DNA of 64,000 nt from Heloderma charlesbogerti (taxonomy: Eukaryota; Chordata; Lepidosauria; Squamata; Helodermatidae). The DNA lies in the NCBI GenBank assembly GCA_026122225.1, contig JANEZZ010002355.1, positions 186,001-250,000 of the forward strand. The letters are read 5' to 3'. Positions 10,835 to 21,126 of this stretch are shown in pieces. Position numbers and translations under genes: made by a program. The first letter of the stretch is position 1. Every line of letters begins with the position of its first letter. The notes below the pieces were generated by a model. It saw only the letters and a list, made by a program, of their open reading frames with translations, was not told the origin of the DNA and did no database searches.

Positions 10835-12459
10835 TCAGTCGTTAAGTCGTGTCCGACTCTTCGTGACCCCATGGACCATAGCATGCCAGGCCTTCCTGTC
10901 CTCCGCTCTCTCCCGGAGCATGCTCAAGTTCATATTCATAGCATTGGTGATGCAATCTAGCCATCTCATCCCTGCCATCCCCTTCTCCTTTTGCCTTCAA
11001 TCTTTCCCAGCATCAGGGTCTTTTCCAGGGAGTTTTCTCTTCGCATTTGGTGGCCAAAATATTTGAGCTTCAGCTTCAGTATCTGTCCTTCCAATGAGCA
11101 CTCAGGGTTGATTTCCTTTAGGACTGACTGATTTGACCTCCTTGCAGTCCAGGGGACTCATAAGAGTCTTATCCAGCACCACAATTCGAAAGCATCAATT
11201 CTTTGGCGCTCAGCTTTCCTTATAGTCCAGCTCTCACAGCCATACATTACTACTGAGAAAACCATAGCTTTGATTATGCGGACCTTTGTCAGCAAGGTGA
11301 TGTCTCTGCTTCTTACTATGCTGTCTAGGTTTGCCATAGCTTTCCTCCCAAGGAGCAAGCGTCTTCTAATTTCATGGCTACAGTCACCATCTGTGGTGAT
11401 CTTGGAGCCCAAGAAAATAAAATCTGTCACTGCTTCCATTTCTTCCCCTTCTATATGCCAGGAAGTGATGGGGCCAGATGCCATGATCTTAGTTTTTTTA
11501 ATGTGGAGTTTCAAACCAGCTTTTGCACTCTCCACTTTCACCCTCAACAAGGGGCTCTTGAGATCCTCTTCACTTTCTGCCGTTAGGGTGGTATCATCTG
11601 CATATCGGAGGTTGTTGATAATTCTCCCGGCAATCTTAATTCTGACCTGTGATTCATCCAACCCAGTGTTTCTCATGATGTACTCTGCATATAAGTTAAA
11701 TAAGCAGGGTGAAAATATGCAGCCTTGTCGTACTCCTTTCCCAATTTTGAACCAATCGGTTGTTCCATGTCTGCTTCTTACTGTTGCTCCTTGACCCTTG
11801 TACAGGTTTCTCAGGAGACAGGTAAGGTGGTCTGGTACTCCAATCTCTTTCAGAATTTGCCACAGTTTGTTGTGATCCACACAATCAAAGGCTTTAGCGT
11901 AGTCAATGAAGCAGAAATAGACGCTTTTCTGGAATTCTCTTGCTTTCTCCATGACCCAGCGAATGTTGGCAATTTGATCTCTACTTCCTCTGCCTCTTCG
12001 AAACCCAGCTTGTACTTCCGGTAGTTCTCGGTTCACATACTGCTGAAGCCTAGCTTGTAGGATTTTGAGCATCACCTTGCTGGCATGTGAAATGAGCACA
12101 ATTGTACGGTAGTCTGCACACTCGTTGGCATTGCCCTTCTTTGGAATTGGAATGTAAACTGACCTTTTCCAGTCTTGTGGCCACTGTTGAGTGTTCCAAA
12201 TTTGTTGGCATATTGAGTGCAGCACTTTAACAGCATCATCTTTTAGGATTTTAAATAGCTCAGCTGGAAGACTGTCATCTCTGCTAGCTTTGTTGTTAGT
12301 AATGCTTCCTAAGGCCCACTTGACTTCACTCTCGAGGATGTCCGGCTCAAGTTCAGTGACCGCATTATCATGGCTATCAGGGACATTAAGATCTTTCCTG
12401 TATAGTTCTTCTGTGTATTCTTTCCACCTCTTCTTAATCTCATCTGCTTCTGTTAGGTC
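10835..12459 (-). pseudogene. BovB reverse transcriptase half, broken
   Basis: The frame is open from 12459 down to a TGA at 11158-11160. Inside it are the classic reverse transcriptase motifs: PIPKKGN, FRRGRG, FIDYAKAFD, KGVRQGC and the catalytic YADD, followed by FLGSKI in the thumb region. The TGA replaces the Arg codon in the conserved CW-R-LL stretch, consistent with CpG decay of CGA. Beyond it the frame resumes (VPWTARRSNQS, SLEKTLMLG), then a one-base loss near 10970 shifts it. The original stop lies at 10835-10837, just before the 3' tail. An inactive gene that was probably functional recently by LINE standards. Confidence 0.9.
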
Positions 12460-13939
12460 CCTGCCTGCCTTCTTTGTCCTTTATCATGCCCGACTTTGCA
12501 CAAAACGTTCCCTTGAGATCTCCGATTTGCTTGAAAAGATCTCTAGTCTTTCCCATTCTATTGTTTTCCTCGATTTCTTTGCATTGTTCATTTAAGAAGG
12601 CCTTCTTGTCTCTCCTTGCTATTCTCTGGAACTCTGCATTCAGTTGGATATATCTTCCCCTTTCTCCCTTGCTTTTCGCTTCCCTTCTTTCCTCAGCTAC
12701 TTGTAAAGCCTCATCAGACAGCCACTTGGCTTTCTTGCATTTCTTTTTCTTTGGGATGGATTGAGTTCCTGCCTCCTGAACAATGTTATGGACCTCCGTC
12801 CATAGTTCCTCAGGCACTCTGTCTATCAGGTCTAATCCCTGAAATCTATTCCTCACCTCCACTGTATATTCATAAGGGATATGATTTAGGTCATACCTGA
12901 ATGGTTTAGTGCTTTTCCCTACGTTCTTCAATTTCAGCCAAAATTTTGCAATAAGAAGCTCATGATCTGAGCCACAGTCAGCTCCAGGTCTTGTTTTTAC
13001 TGACTGTATGGAGCTTCTCCATCTTTGGCTGCAAAGGACATAATCAATCTGATTTCGATATTGACCATCTGGTGATGTCCATGTGTAGAGTCGCCTCTTG
13101 TGCTGTTGGAAAAGAGTGTTTGCTATGATCAGCGTGTTCTCTTGGCAAAACTCGATTAGCCTTTGTCCTGCTTCGTTTTGTACACCAAGGCCATGCTTGC
13201 TTGTTATCCCAGTGATTTCTTGACTCCCTACTTTAGCATTCCAATCCCCTATGATGAAAAGGACATCTTTTTTTGGTGTTAGTTCTAGAAGGTGTTGTAG
13301 GTCTTCATAGAACCAATCAACCTCAGCTTCTTCAGCCTCAGTGGTTGGGGCATAGACTTGAATTACTGTGATGTTGAATGGTTTGCCTTGGATTCGTACT
13401 GATATCATTTTGTCATTTTTGAGATTGTACCCCAGTACCGCTTTTCCCACCCTTTTATTGACTATGAGTGCTACCCTATTTCTTCTAAGGGATTCTTTCC
13501 CAGAGTAGAAGATATAATGGTCACCTGAATTAAATTCGCCCATGCTTGTCCATTTTAGTTCGCTGATTCCCAAGATGTCGATGTTCAGTCTTGCTATCTC
13601 ATGTTTGACCACCTCCAGCTTACCTTGATTCATTGATCTGACATTCCAGGTTCCTAAACAATATTGTTCTTTACAGCATCGGATTTTCTTTTTACCACCA
13701 GACACATCCACAGCATTCGGCTTTGGCCCCGCTGCTTCACTCTTTCTGGCGCTACTTGGAAATTCCCTCTGCTCTTCCCCAGTAGTATATTGGACACCTT
13801 CCGGCCTGAGGGGTTCATCTTCCGGTGCCATCTCTTTTAGCCTTGTGATATGTTCCATGGGGTTTTCTTGGCAAGAATACTGGAGTGGGTTGCCATTTCC
13901 TTCTCCAGTGGACCACATTTTGTCAGAACTCTCTGTCAT
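12440..13939 (-). pseudogene. BovB endonuclease half of the ORF, frameshifted at its end
   Basis: An open frame of 499 codons from an ATG at 13939 encodes the apurinic-like endonuclease that nicks target DNA. Visible motifs in order: WNVRSMN near residue 98, SELKW with the catalytic Glu near 127, QVYAPT near 194, IIGDWNAKVG near 229, YTWTSPDGQ near 285, IDYVL near 298 and SDHELL near 324. These are the conserved APE-type motifs and all look intact. A lysine and arginine rich linker follows. The frame ends artificially: within GGCAGGCAGG a 4-base unit is repeated (12460-12470), shifting the reading frame, and a stop follows about 12 codons later. Without that insertion the frame would run on into the reverse transcriptase. 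Confidence 0.9.
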
Positions 13940-14086
13940 GACCTGTCCGTCTTGGGTGGCCCTGCACAGAATAGCTTATGGCTTCACTGAGTTATGCTAG
14001 CCCCTTCGCCACAACAAGGCAGTGATCCATGAAGGGCTGAGGTTCTTACTCAATGCATTTTGATGGGACAGGAGAGTATCGCAGAC

Positions 14087-14222
14087 CCAGTTCGTATGAT
14101 CAAAACAAGCCACCATGGCTTAAACAAGCCACAGTGGCTTGTTTTAATTCCCGGTGTGTGCTGGGCACCATTTCCCTAATTACCCACCTCAATGTGGCTT
14201 GTCATGTCATCCAAACCTAGGC
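14087..14222. mobile_element. P3 palindromic MITE, short form
   Basis: Left end CCAGTTCGTATGATCAAAAC then AAGCCACCATGGCTTAAACA; right end GGCTTGTCATGTCATCCAAA. The arms are complementary to those of the copies at 22505 and 23366. It abuts the 5' end of the BovB copy. Confidence 0.6.
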
Positions 14223-14900
14223 AGTATGGCTTGTCTGGGGGGAAAACAACTCTCAACACTGTAAATATAGAGTGTGATCATCTTCAGTATTAATATCTCT
14301 AACTTCTGCAAGTCTTTCCACCTGCTCCTCGTGAACTGTTTTGCTGGAATGGTTGGGAAAGGTACTATTGGAAAGCCAAGTGGGAGGGAAAGATAGGGAC
14401 TGTATGTGTAATCCTGCAACCTTTTATCTGGAAGAGCCCCCCCCCCCCCGCATGCCTCTCCACCCTAGGAATATCACTGCATTATGGAGTCATCAGCATC
14501 TTTGTAATATCAGCAACTACTACACTAATCTCCAACCTCCTCTCAGACCTATTTGCATGTCAGCAACCAAGGGGCAAAGATAACCATGTTTAATAGGCCT
14601 AGAAGCAAAGGTTCAAGAATGAATGGGGACATAAAGAGGTGAGCAACAAGCAGTATTCAACCACACACCCACTCTGCCACGGCCCAGTCTTATGGCCAAA
14701 TTTCTATTCATATTCCCACCATTTGGTGGTCTTGATGCTTGTAAAGCAATATTTGACTGATGCAGTGACACCGGCCTAGCTAGAGATGCTGCTGACCTTT
14801 CTTTGAAAAAAATAAAAAAAATAAAAAATGGCTCTCTCCTCATTAGTGCAGTAGACGGTATCCTTGCCTGTTGCACAGAGGGTGGGATCTGGTTCCCCAA
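14223..14900. other. Unassigned sequence
   Basis: A C-run lies at 14439-14449 and an A-rich run at 14804-14827. No gene seen. Confidence 0.4.
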
Positions 14901-14924
14901 TGGGTAGCACTTGTTTCTTTAAGG

Positions 14925-15125
14925 AGGACCACAGCTTGGCATGCAGAAGATCCCGGTTTCAATCCCTGGCATCTCTGGTTAAAAGGAGGGGGCAGCAAGT
15001 GATGAGAAAGATCTGGAGAAAGATCTGCCCTGGAGAGCAGCTGCTGCCCAGAGTTGACAGTACTGGGCTAGATGGAGAAAGAGTCTTGACCTGGTATATG
15101 GTAGCTTCCTATGTCTTCTGTGGAG
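14925..15125 (+). mobile_element. tRNA-Ala-type SINE, copy 1
   Basis: The anticodon-arm remnant GGCATGCAGAAGATCCCGGT is followed by the B box GGTTTCAATCCCTGGC. Downstream are the body motifs GAAAGATCTGCCCTGGAGAG and ACTGGGCTAGATGG, then GTAGCTTCCTATGTCTTC at the 3' end. Better-kept relatives at 40398 and 41911 show a TTTGCAT anticodon loop, hence derivation from tRNA-Ala(UGC). Confidence 0.7.
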
Positions 15126-15262
15126 GTTGCATCAATGTTGTAGGCTACACCAATGCAAAGATCTGCTATACCAATATGGCACAAAGATGTAATTGGGTCA
15201 TGGCAACAGATGAAAAGCTTCTGCATACATTTCTTCTTGAAAACCAGAAGGCTGGGCTTTAT

Positions 15263-15265
<3 letters not shown>

Positions 15266-15303
<38 letters not shown>
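15266..15303. repeat. (AT)n microsatellite
   Basis: About 18 uninterrupted AT units. Confidence 0.95.
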
Positions 15304-15305
<2 letters not shown>

Positions 15306-15772
15306 TGAAATGCAACTGGTTTTATATGTCTTTTTATAAAGGGAGTGCATTTTCTTTTTCTATTAAAAAAACACCAGAAATGTTTAATATCTCCATTGTT
15401 TAATATAAAATCAAGTAAATTAATATATTTTAATCCAGTCCAACCATTAAACCCATACCATGAACACTAACAGACCTTATAAACAACAGTTACGCACCCC
15501 ATGATAATTCTTGTCATATCCTCCCTATTGAATCCAGTAATGATTCCAGGCATATCCTATTTATTGTTACTGGAAGGAAGATCAGAATGTACAAATGTTT
15601 TTGCTGAAGCCACATCACATACTAGCAGGCGGCTTTTTCATCATGGAACATTCCAGATTTCAATGAAATTTACACTGAAAATTCTATCATGAAATGTTGC
15701 AATATTTCAATATTGCATAATATATATTTTAGTCGATTAAAATATATAACCAATTTTAATTCTAACACCTCT

Positions 15773-15793
15773 GTCTCTCTCTCTCTCTCTCTC
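15773..15793. repeat. (TC)n microsatellite
   Basis: Ten TC units. Confidence 0.9.
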
Positions 15794-15940
15794 CATGTGT
15801 GTGGATACATAAGTATGTAATTTTGGGGTGTTTTCATTAAAGGCATCAAAGCACTGTTCTGCATGTCAAACACAGAAAACCATATTTAGGCAAACCGAGA
15901 AAGGAAAGGTGAGTGATGGAGTGAAATCATACTACTTTTA

Positions 15941-16126
15941 GGCTGTAATCCTATACCCACTTACTTGGAAGTAAGGCTCTTTAAACTCAATAGCACTTAT
16001 TTCTGAGTAGTCACGTATAGGCTTGCTCTGCTAGGCTGCAATCCTGTGCATGCTTACCTGGGAGTAGCTCTCACTGAACTCAGTGGGGGTTACTTCTGAG
16101 TAGACATGTACAGGACTGCAGTGTTA
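15941..16126. mobile_element. P2 palindromic MITE, two tandem copies
   Basis: Each unit reads GCAATCCTATACA-like, ACTTACCTGGGAGTAAG-like, AACTCAATGGGACTTACTTC-like and ends CATGTATAGGATTGCA-like, so the arms are complementary. The first copy spans about 15941-16030 and the second about 16034-16126. Two copies head to tail within 190 bases is unusual for this window. These units also occur at 25400, 25772, 40901 and 44341. Confidence 0.7.
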
Positions 16127-16804
16127 AAAGTTTTTTTCCTCATTCACACTTTCTAGCTCTGCAAATTTGTTTTATAGTAATTATAATACCGACTGAGAGG
16201 TTTTAAGAATAATTATATCCCTAAAAGGCGCAGCGTTGTAAGCGTCCCCCGCCCCAGAAACTCCTCTGCAATTCATAGTACAACTGACGACTCTGAAACG
16301 TAAGTGCCATCTCCTCTACTGAACTTGTGCAAACCTGTACAGACAAGAGAATATCTCGGAGCAAAAAATGTTTGTCTTTTCCTCCTTTTCAGCAAAAGGT
16401 CATGCAATAAAAGAACGCAACAACTGTCCTATTGTTAAGGTAACAAAAGGAGTGTGTTGATGAGCCACTGCTTGAAAATGAGTTAGGCTTTTGAAAAAAT
16501 GACCCTGAGCACGGACTGCATGGCAGAAGGAAGTTAATGCAAAGGAAGTGCAGTGATTCCTCACGAAAAGGGAAAACTGGGCAGATGGCAGAAAGGAGAG
16601 AGATGGAGCTAGGAAGGTGTGAGGTCAGAATGAAGAGACAGAAAAAAGCCCAACTAAACAGGAAGTGACCCAGACGCAGGAGAGGATGAATCCAGATGGC
16701 AAATGTCTTGGGGAAATCTAGACCAAAAACAATCTGAACCGAATAGTGCATCTCATTTCTATCACCAAAGAAAACCCACACCTAGATTCTCCTACATTTC
16801 GAGA
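16127..16804. other. Unassigned sequence
   Basis: Contains a purine-rich stretch at 16500-16700. A 130-codon minus-strand frame crosses it (16389-16781) but shows no domain, only hydrophobic and serine-rich composition expected from pyrimidine-rich DNA. Confidence 0.35.
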
Positions 16805-16985
16805 GAGTGTGTTTATTTGATCACATTAATCTCTCCCCTTTCCTCTGTGGACCTCAGGGTGACATACATTGAGTTTTGCCATTGTATCCTCACAATGATC
16901 CTGCCAGGTAGGTTAGGAACAGAGACTGAGAGAGAGTGGCCTGGGGTCATCAATGGGCTTCATGCCCAAGCAGGAGTGCTTCCCT
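16805..16985 (-). mobile_element. CORE-type SINE fragment
   Basis: The stretch TATCCTCACAATGATCCTGC followed by CAGGTAGGTTAGG and GAGAGTGGCCTGGGGTCATC is the complement of the SINE body seen on the plus strand at 7479. The tRNA head is lost. Confidence 0.55.
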
Positions 16986-17063
16986 TCTGGAATAAGGTAG
17001 CCCACTATATCAAAAAACCTTAGGTTTGCTGGGACATCTGAATCAGGAAAATGATGGAACCAT

Positions 17064-17335
17064 GGATGCTCTTTCCCCTCCCTTCTCCACCTTCCTCCAA
17101 GGCTTATCCTTTCCTTTCCTCTCCCGTCCATGACTTGAGATGGCCCTAGTCTGACAACCAAATCAGGCAAACTATGATTACGGCTAACCACAGTTTGTCC
17201 CCAAACTTACTAAACTATGGTTAGCAGTAGCCATAGCTTGCCTGATTGGGATGTCAAACTGTAATCTCAAATCATGGAAGGGAGAGGAAAAAGTACGCCT
17301 CAGAAAAAGATGGAGAAGGGAAGGGAAAGCACACC
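17064..17335. repeat. Long inverted repeat of about 270 bases
   Basis: The left arm runs GATGCTCTTTCCCCTCCCTT, CCTCTCCCGTCCATGACTTG, AATCAGGCAAACTATG. The right arm returns CATAGCTTGCCTGATTGGG, AATCATGGAAGGGAGAGG, AAGGGAAGGGAAAGCACACC. The centre is a smaller palindrome, TTAGCAGTAGCCATAG. Probably a palindromic MITE of a family not otherwise seen here. Confidence 0.65.
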
Positions 17336-17454
17336 TGTGGTTTGGTGATCGGTCTGTGACGTTTGAATTGAGCAACGGAGTGCAGTTGTGTGGCATGCAG
17401 CACCCCCCTCCCCATTATCCTTACAACATCCCTGTGCGATAGAGTAAGTGTATT

Positions 17455-17665
17455 TATTTTCATTGTATTTATTACATTTATATACTACCCTTCCTCCAAG
17501 GAGCTCAAGGCTGCATATGAGGTCCTCTCCCCATTTTATCCTCACAGCAACCCTGCGAGGTAGGTCAGCCTGAGAGATGAATGACTGATCCAAGGCCACC
17601 CTGCAGTTTCATGGCTGAATGGGCATTTGATCCTGAGCCTCCCCAGTCCTACTCTGACACTATAA
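17455..17665 (-). mobile_element. CORE-type SINE with L2-like tail
   Basis: On the plus strand: ATTTATATACTACCCTTCCT at the tail, CCTCACAGCAACCCTGCGAG in the body, and TGATCCTGAGCC near the lost head. Orientation is minus. Confidence 0.65.
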
Positions 17666-17774
17666 CTACAAACACCACATGTACTGTAATGCCCGAGGAA
17701 ACTGGAATCTGGAATTTAAGATGTACAAAAGTCACATATTAGTTGCCTGTTGGCATGTTCATCACTCCATTGTA

Positions 17775-17960
17775 CTCACAATCAAGACAGCGGGAGAGCA
17801 TAAAAGGGAGTGTTTGGTCCTCCCTTTGCCACCCTCCCCCTCAACCCAGCCTACCTCACAGGGTTGTTCTGACCATAAATACAGAGAAGGGGGAAACAAT
17901 GTGTTCTGCTGCTTGCAGCTCCTCATAGTAAAGGTGGGAAATAAATGGTATACATTTTTT
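17775..17960 (+). mobile_element. CORE-type SINE, 3' half
   Basis: CAGCCTACCTCACAGGGTTG is followed by AAAGGTGGGAAATAAATGGT. The tRNA head is missing. Confidence 0.6.
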
Positions 17961-18005
17961 TTTAAAAAAAATGGCAACAGATTCTAGTGTTCCCAGATTC
18001 TAGAC

Positions 18006-18745
18006 ATGGGCTTTCTTCACACAGAGCTTTTATCCTGCGATGGAGATTGCAGGAAGTTTGCGGGCTCTTCACATGAAGTCCTGCCCCTCCAGGGCGTCTC
18101 CTGCACTAAATGCCCTTTGTTCCGTTTTTAAATAGATCACAGATGAGCTATCAAATTATCCCGTTGTGTTCTGCTTGAGTTCCCTCCGTGAAAAAGAGGA
18201 AAAGAGGCAAGAAGAGGAGCGAGATCAATGACAGATAATGGCAGACTCAGATACGGGGGGAAGGGGGAGTGGGGAGTCATTGGGCATTTCTACACCAGCC
18301 TAAAATCCTGCATTTAAAACGGGGTTTTCTGATTCCATTTTAAATGCAGGATCACAACCACTCCCTTCTTCACCTGCTTCCTTTCCCCCCTCCCCTTCCC
18401 CAGGTATCTGAGTCTTCCATTATCTTTCATTGATCTCACTCTTCTCCCCGCTTTAACTCTTTTCATGGAGGAAACTGAAGCGGAACACAACGGGGTAATT
18501 TGACGGCTCAGTATCTGCGATCTATATTAAAACGGAACAAAGGGCATTTAGTGCAGGAGACGGCCTGGAGGAGGGTCACGGCAGGGTGACGGCGTCATGG
18601 GAAGAGCCCGCCAACTTCCGTGAAGGAGCGATCTCAATCGCAGGACAAAAGCTCAGTGCGAAGGAGCCCATTGTGATCCTTCATTTAAAACGGAAGCAGA
18701 AAGCCCCGTTTTAAATGCAGGTTTTAGGCTGGTGTAGAGATGCCC
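18006..18745. repeat. Interleaved double inverted repeat
   Basis: Arm a1 (18006-18280) is the reverse complement of a2 (about 18358-18671). Arm b1 (18282-18357) is the reverse complement of b2 (18670-18745). The order is a1, b1, a2, b2, so the two pairs cross. The b ends read GGGCATTTCTACACCAGCCT and, inverted, GGGCATCTCTACACCAGCCT. Each b unit is itself partly palindromic (GCATTTAAAACGGGG). The b1-a2-b2 part looks like a DNA element with 76-base terminal inverted repeats, and a1 is an extra inverted copy of its interior outside the left end. Confidence 0.75.
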
Positions 18746-18769
18746 GTGTTATTTTATTTTACAGCAATA

Positions 18770-19540
18770 AGAATCACACCTTCTTGGCGGGGAGCGAAAC
18801 ACACACCCTGACGGCGGCAATATCCCCTTGAGACCTTGTCAGCGGTAGGCAGGGGACTCGATCTGGTTGCTTGGCTTTCGAGTCTTCCAGATTCAGCCCT
18901 CCCCACCGCGCGCGCGCACAACCTTACACTTGGGGGGCGTTTGAAATGTGTTGGGTTTGGTGGCCAAAGCAGCTCAGCCCCACGGGTGGCGTTGGTTGTT
19001 TTCCTATGAAACGAAAAAGGCTCAGAAAATCAATGTGATCCTTTCTTCTCCCCCCCCCGCCTTGCATTTTTTTTGGGGGGGGTGACTTTTAAGCACGTCC
19101 ATCAATACACTGCAGGTCTCCCCCCCCCCTTTTGTTCACAGGAAATGCAAACTTCCCCCTCCCTCCTGCTAACAGCGGCTTTTAATTTTCAAGCGCGTTG
19201 CGATCGCCTGGTGTGGTTCGAGGAGCGGGGCTGCCGCTCTCCCCGCTGATGCCTCTGCTGACGTCAATGGCATTCTTATCATGCTTAGCGCGACATCAGA
19301 AACCGAGCCTCAGAGGCTACTCTTGTTCAGAGCGCCTCGGCGTCTGCTAATCTCCGGGCCGGATTCTTCGAGTGGAAGGGATCGTTCTTTAGCCAACCCG
19401 CCCGCGCTGTAGAGAAACGCGCGCGTGTTTTCACGGGTTACCGAGAGCCCGCCGTGGGGGTTTTTAAGTCCTGTCGAAAGGACAGTAACTAGCAACGCTA
19501 GCGCGGCTTATGCGTGGCTAAACAATGGAGAGAAAAGAAG
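18770..19540. promoter_or_regulatory. CpG-rich block, candidate promoter or enhancer
   Basis: This is the only stretch with many CpG sites (GCGCGCGCGC near 18908, GCGCGTTGCGATCGC near 19193-19207, CGCGCGCGTG near 19418, GCTAGCGCGGC near 19496). It contains a perfect CREB-type site TGACGTCA at 19259-19266 and a TTATCA GATA-type core next to it. I see no TATA box in a convincing position and no recognisable exon, so neither strand nor gene can be given. It could be a first exon with promoter, a non-coding RNA start or an orphan CpG island. Confidence 0.45.
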
Positions 19541-19559
19541 CTCCTTACCACGGAACTGT

Positions 19560-19597
19560 TCTCTCTCTCTCTCTCTCTCTCTCTCCCTCTCTCTCTT
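19560..19597. repeat. (TC)n microsatellite
   Basis: TC units with one CCC interruption. Confidence 0.95.
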
Positions 19598-20770
19598 CCC
19601 TAATAATATATGGATTTTTCTCTGCGCATATATTGTTCCTAAGTTGGGAGCACACAAGCTGCATGGCTGGCACAATGGCAGAGGTTTTCCTTGAAAACAG
19701 GGCCTGCCCATTTGCCTAGTGTGTGCATTGACTTGTGCGGTTCTGACATCTGTAGGTTTGGGGAAGCTAAAATGTACTCAAGGATGACACACGGCGCTTA
19801 ATGCGTCTTATGGGTCATATGGGAATAAAAATGAAATATATTTAAACATGAATGAACATTCTAGCAGACCCCCATAAAAGCCTGCTTAGTTGATCAAATG
19901 CTGGTAGTTATGTAATTGCCACTTTAAGGTCAGTGAAGACTTCTAGGCCTTCCCAATTTAGGATCTTGTGCAAACACAGGCCTAATTAAAGACATGACTT
20001 TGTCAGGGAATCACCCACCCCCTTCTGTTATATAACCCAGCCCTCTCCCTTCCTAATGCCCATTTGTATCAGCTTGTCTGTTCTTCCACGTCCCAGGGCA
20101 GCCTGACCAGCTCCTCTTACAGGTCAGTCCAGAGGTGTTTGTTTTTTCTTCTCAGGGGTTTCAGATGAGTGAAATAGGGTTGACAAGTGGGTCCTGCAAC
20201 AAAATGTTACAGTACGGAATGATGATGTTCAGGCTTCCAGCCACTCCATTCCATCCCCGCCCCCCAACAGTCAGTCAGCATTCCATGGCAACTAAGCATG
20301 CTCACTCTTTGCTGGGCTGTTTGGGGGGTATTTATAACAGGACGTACTAAATCAAATTGGCAGACGGTGGGCACTGGGGTGCATTAATGCCTGCCATAAG
20401 GCTCTTAACCAAGGATCTTACACTGCCATGCTGGGATGGAGGCAATTTTGAGTTAACAGCTGGATTTTATATTTTCAAAAACGGAGGATCAACAATTGTC
20501 TGAGGTGTTCTTGTTCCCAAGGATCCTAGGGGCACTGAAACCTGAAAACATCACATCACTTGGCAGAGCCCAGTTTGAGTGTCTGCAAATCCTCCTCCTC
20601 CATATTATCCTAAGGCTCGGACATGCAGTCAGCCTTTTTTGCCTCCTCTGATTCCACAGCACCACCACCATTTGCTTTTTGTACTATCTTGCCTGATGCA
20701 AAGATCTAAAGAGCTTGCACATTTTTTGAGATCTTTGAGTTGGCCTAATAAAGGTATTACACTATATGAA
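19598..20770. other. Unassigned sequence
   Basis: No transposon recognised and no exon. TATATAA occurs near 20031 but nothing downstream supports a gene. Confidence 0.35.
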
Positions 20771-21126
20771 TAGGGTGGCCATTTCTGAATCGCCAGAGAA
20801 GAGAACATGCATCACCCAAAAAGAGGACAACATGCTGATTTGCATAACATTTGCATATGGTATTTATATGTATAGATGCCAATTTGGAAATGATTATTAT
20901 AATTTAAAAAGAAATACAGTACATCTCATCATAGTGTGAAAAGCTGTAACCAAGTGACCTGTTAATTAATCAGTCTGCTGTCCAGGTGCTGTTCTGATGG
21001 GTCTTTTTCTTCGGCTTGGACTGGACAGCCCTTCAAACAGAGAATGCCTCCAAAACAGAGGACAGTCCTCTAGAGCCCTTCAAACAGAGGACTGTCCTCT
21101 GTAAAAGAGGACACATGGCCACCCTA
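20771..21126 (+). mobile_element. hAT-C element, best-preserved ends
   Basis: Starts TAGGGTGGCCA and ends TGGCCACCCTA, perfect 11-base terminal inverted repeats. The left flank TATATGAA and the right flank TGAA would match if TATA was lost on the right. The motif CCCTTCAAACAGAG with AGGACAGTCCTCT is duplicated near the right end (21020-21100). Confidence 0.8.

Larger units (their letters stand above)
10824..14086 (-). mobile_element. RTE-BovB LINE, nearly full length
   Basis: The copy is about 3.26 kb, close to the usual length of BovB. It keeps a 5' untranslated part (CACTGCCTTGTTGTGGCGAA read on its own strand), an endonuclease, a reverse transcriptase and the 3' end GAGTCGGACACGACTTAACG followed by a short ACAACAACAA tail. 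BovB elements move by target-primed reverse transcription in the nucleus. The coding part carries three visible lesions: a 4-base insertion near 12460-12470, a TGA codon at 11158-11160 and a one-base loss near 10970. The upstream flank is a P3 palindrome that begins immediately at 14087. I could not find a clear target duplication. Confidence 0.92.

Noticed and set aside
11270..11794. 174-codon plus frame, and a similar one at 38104-38535
   Set aside because: Both are antisense shadows of the BovB reverse transcriptase.
14864..15403. 179-codon plus frame
   Set aside because: It runs through the tRNA-Ala SINE and the (AT)n microsatellite, with a run of Ile-Tyr, and has no domain.
15941..16126. 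CRISPR-like direct repeats
   Set aside because: Only two units, palindromic and of MITE type; CRISPR arrays do not occur in such genomes.
20031..20040. TATATAA box
   Set aside because: No initiator, exon or CpG context nearby; expected by chance in AT-rich DNA.
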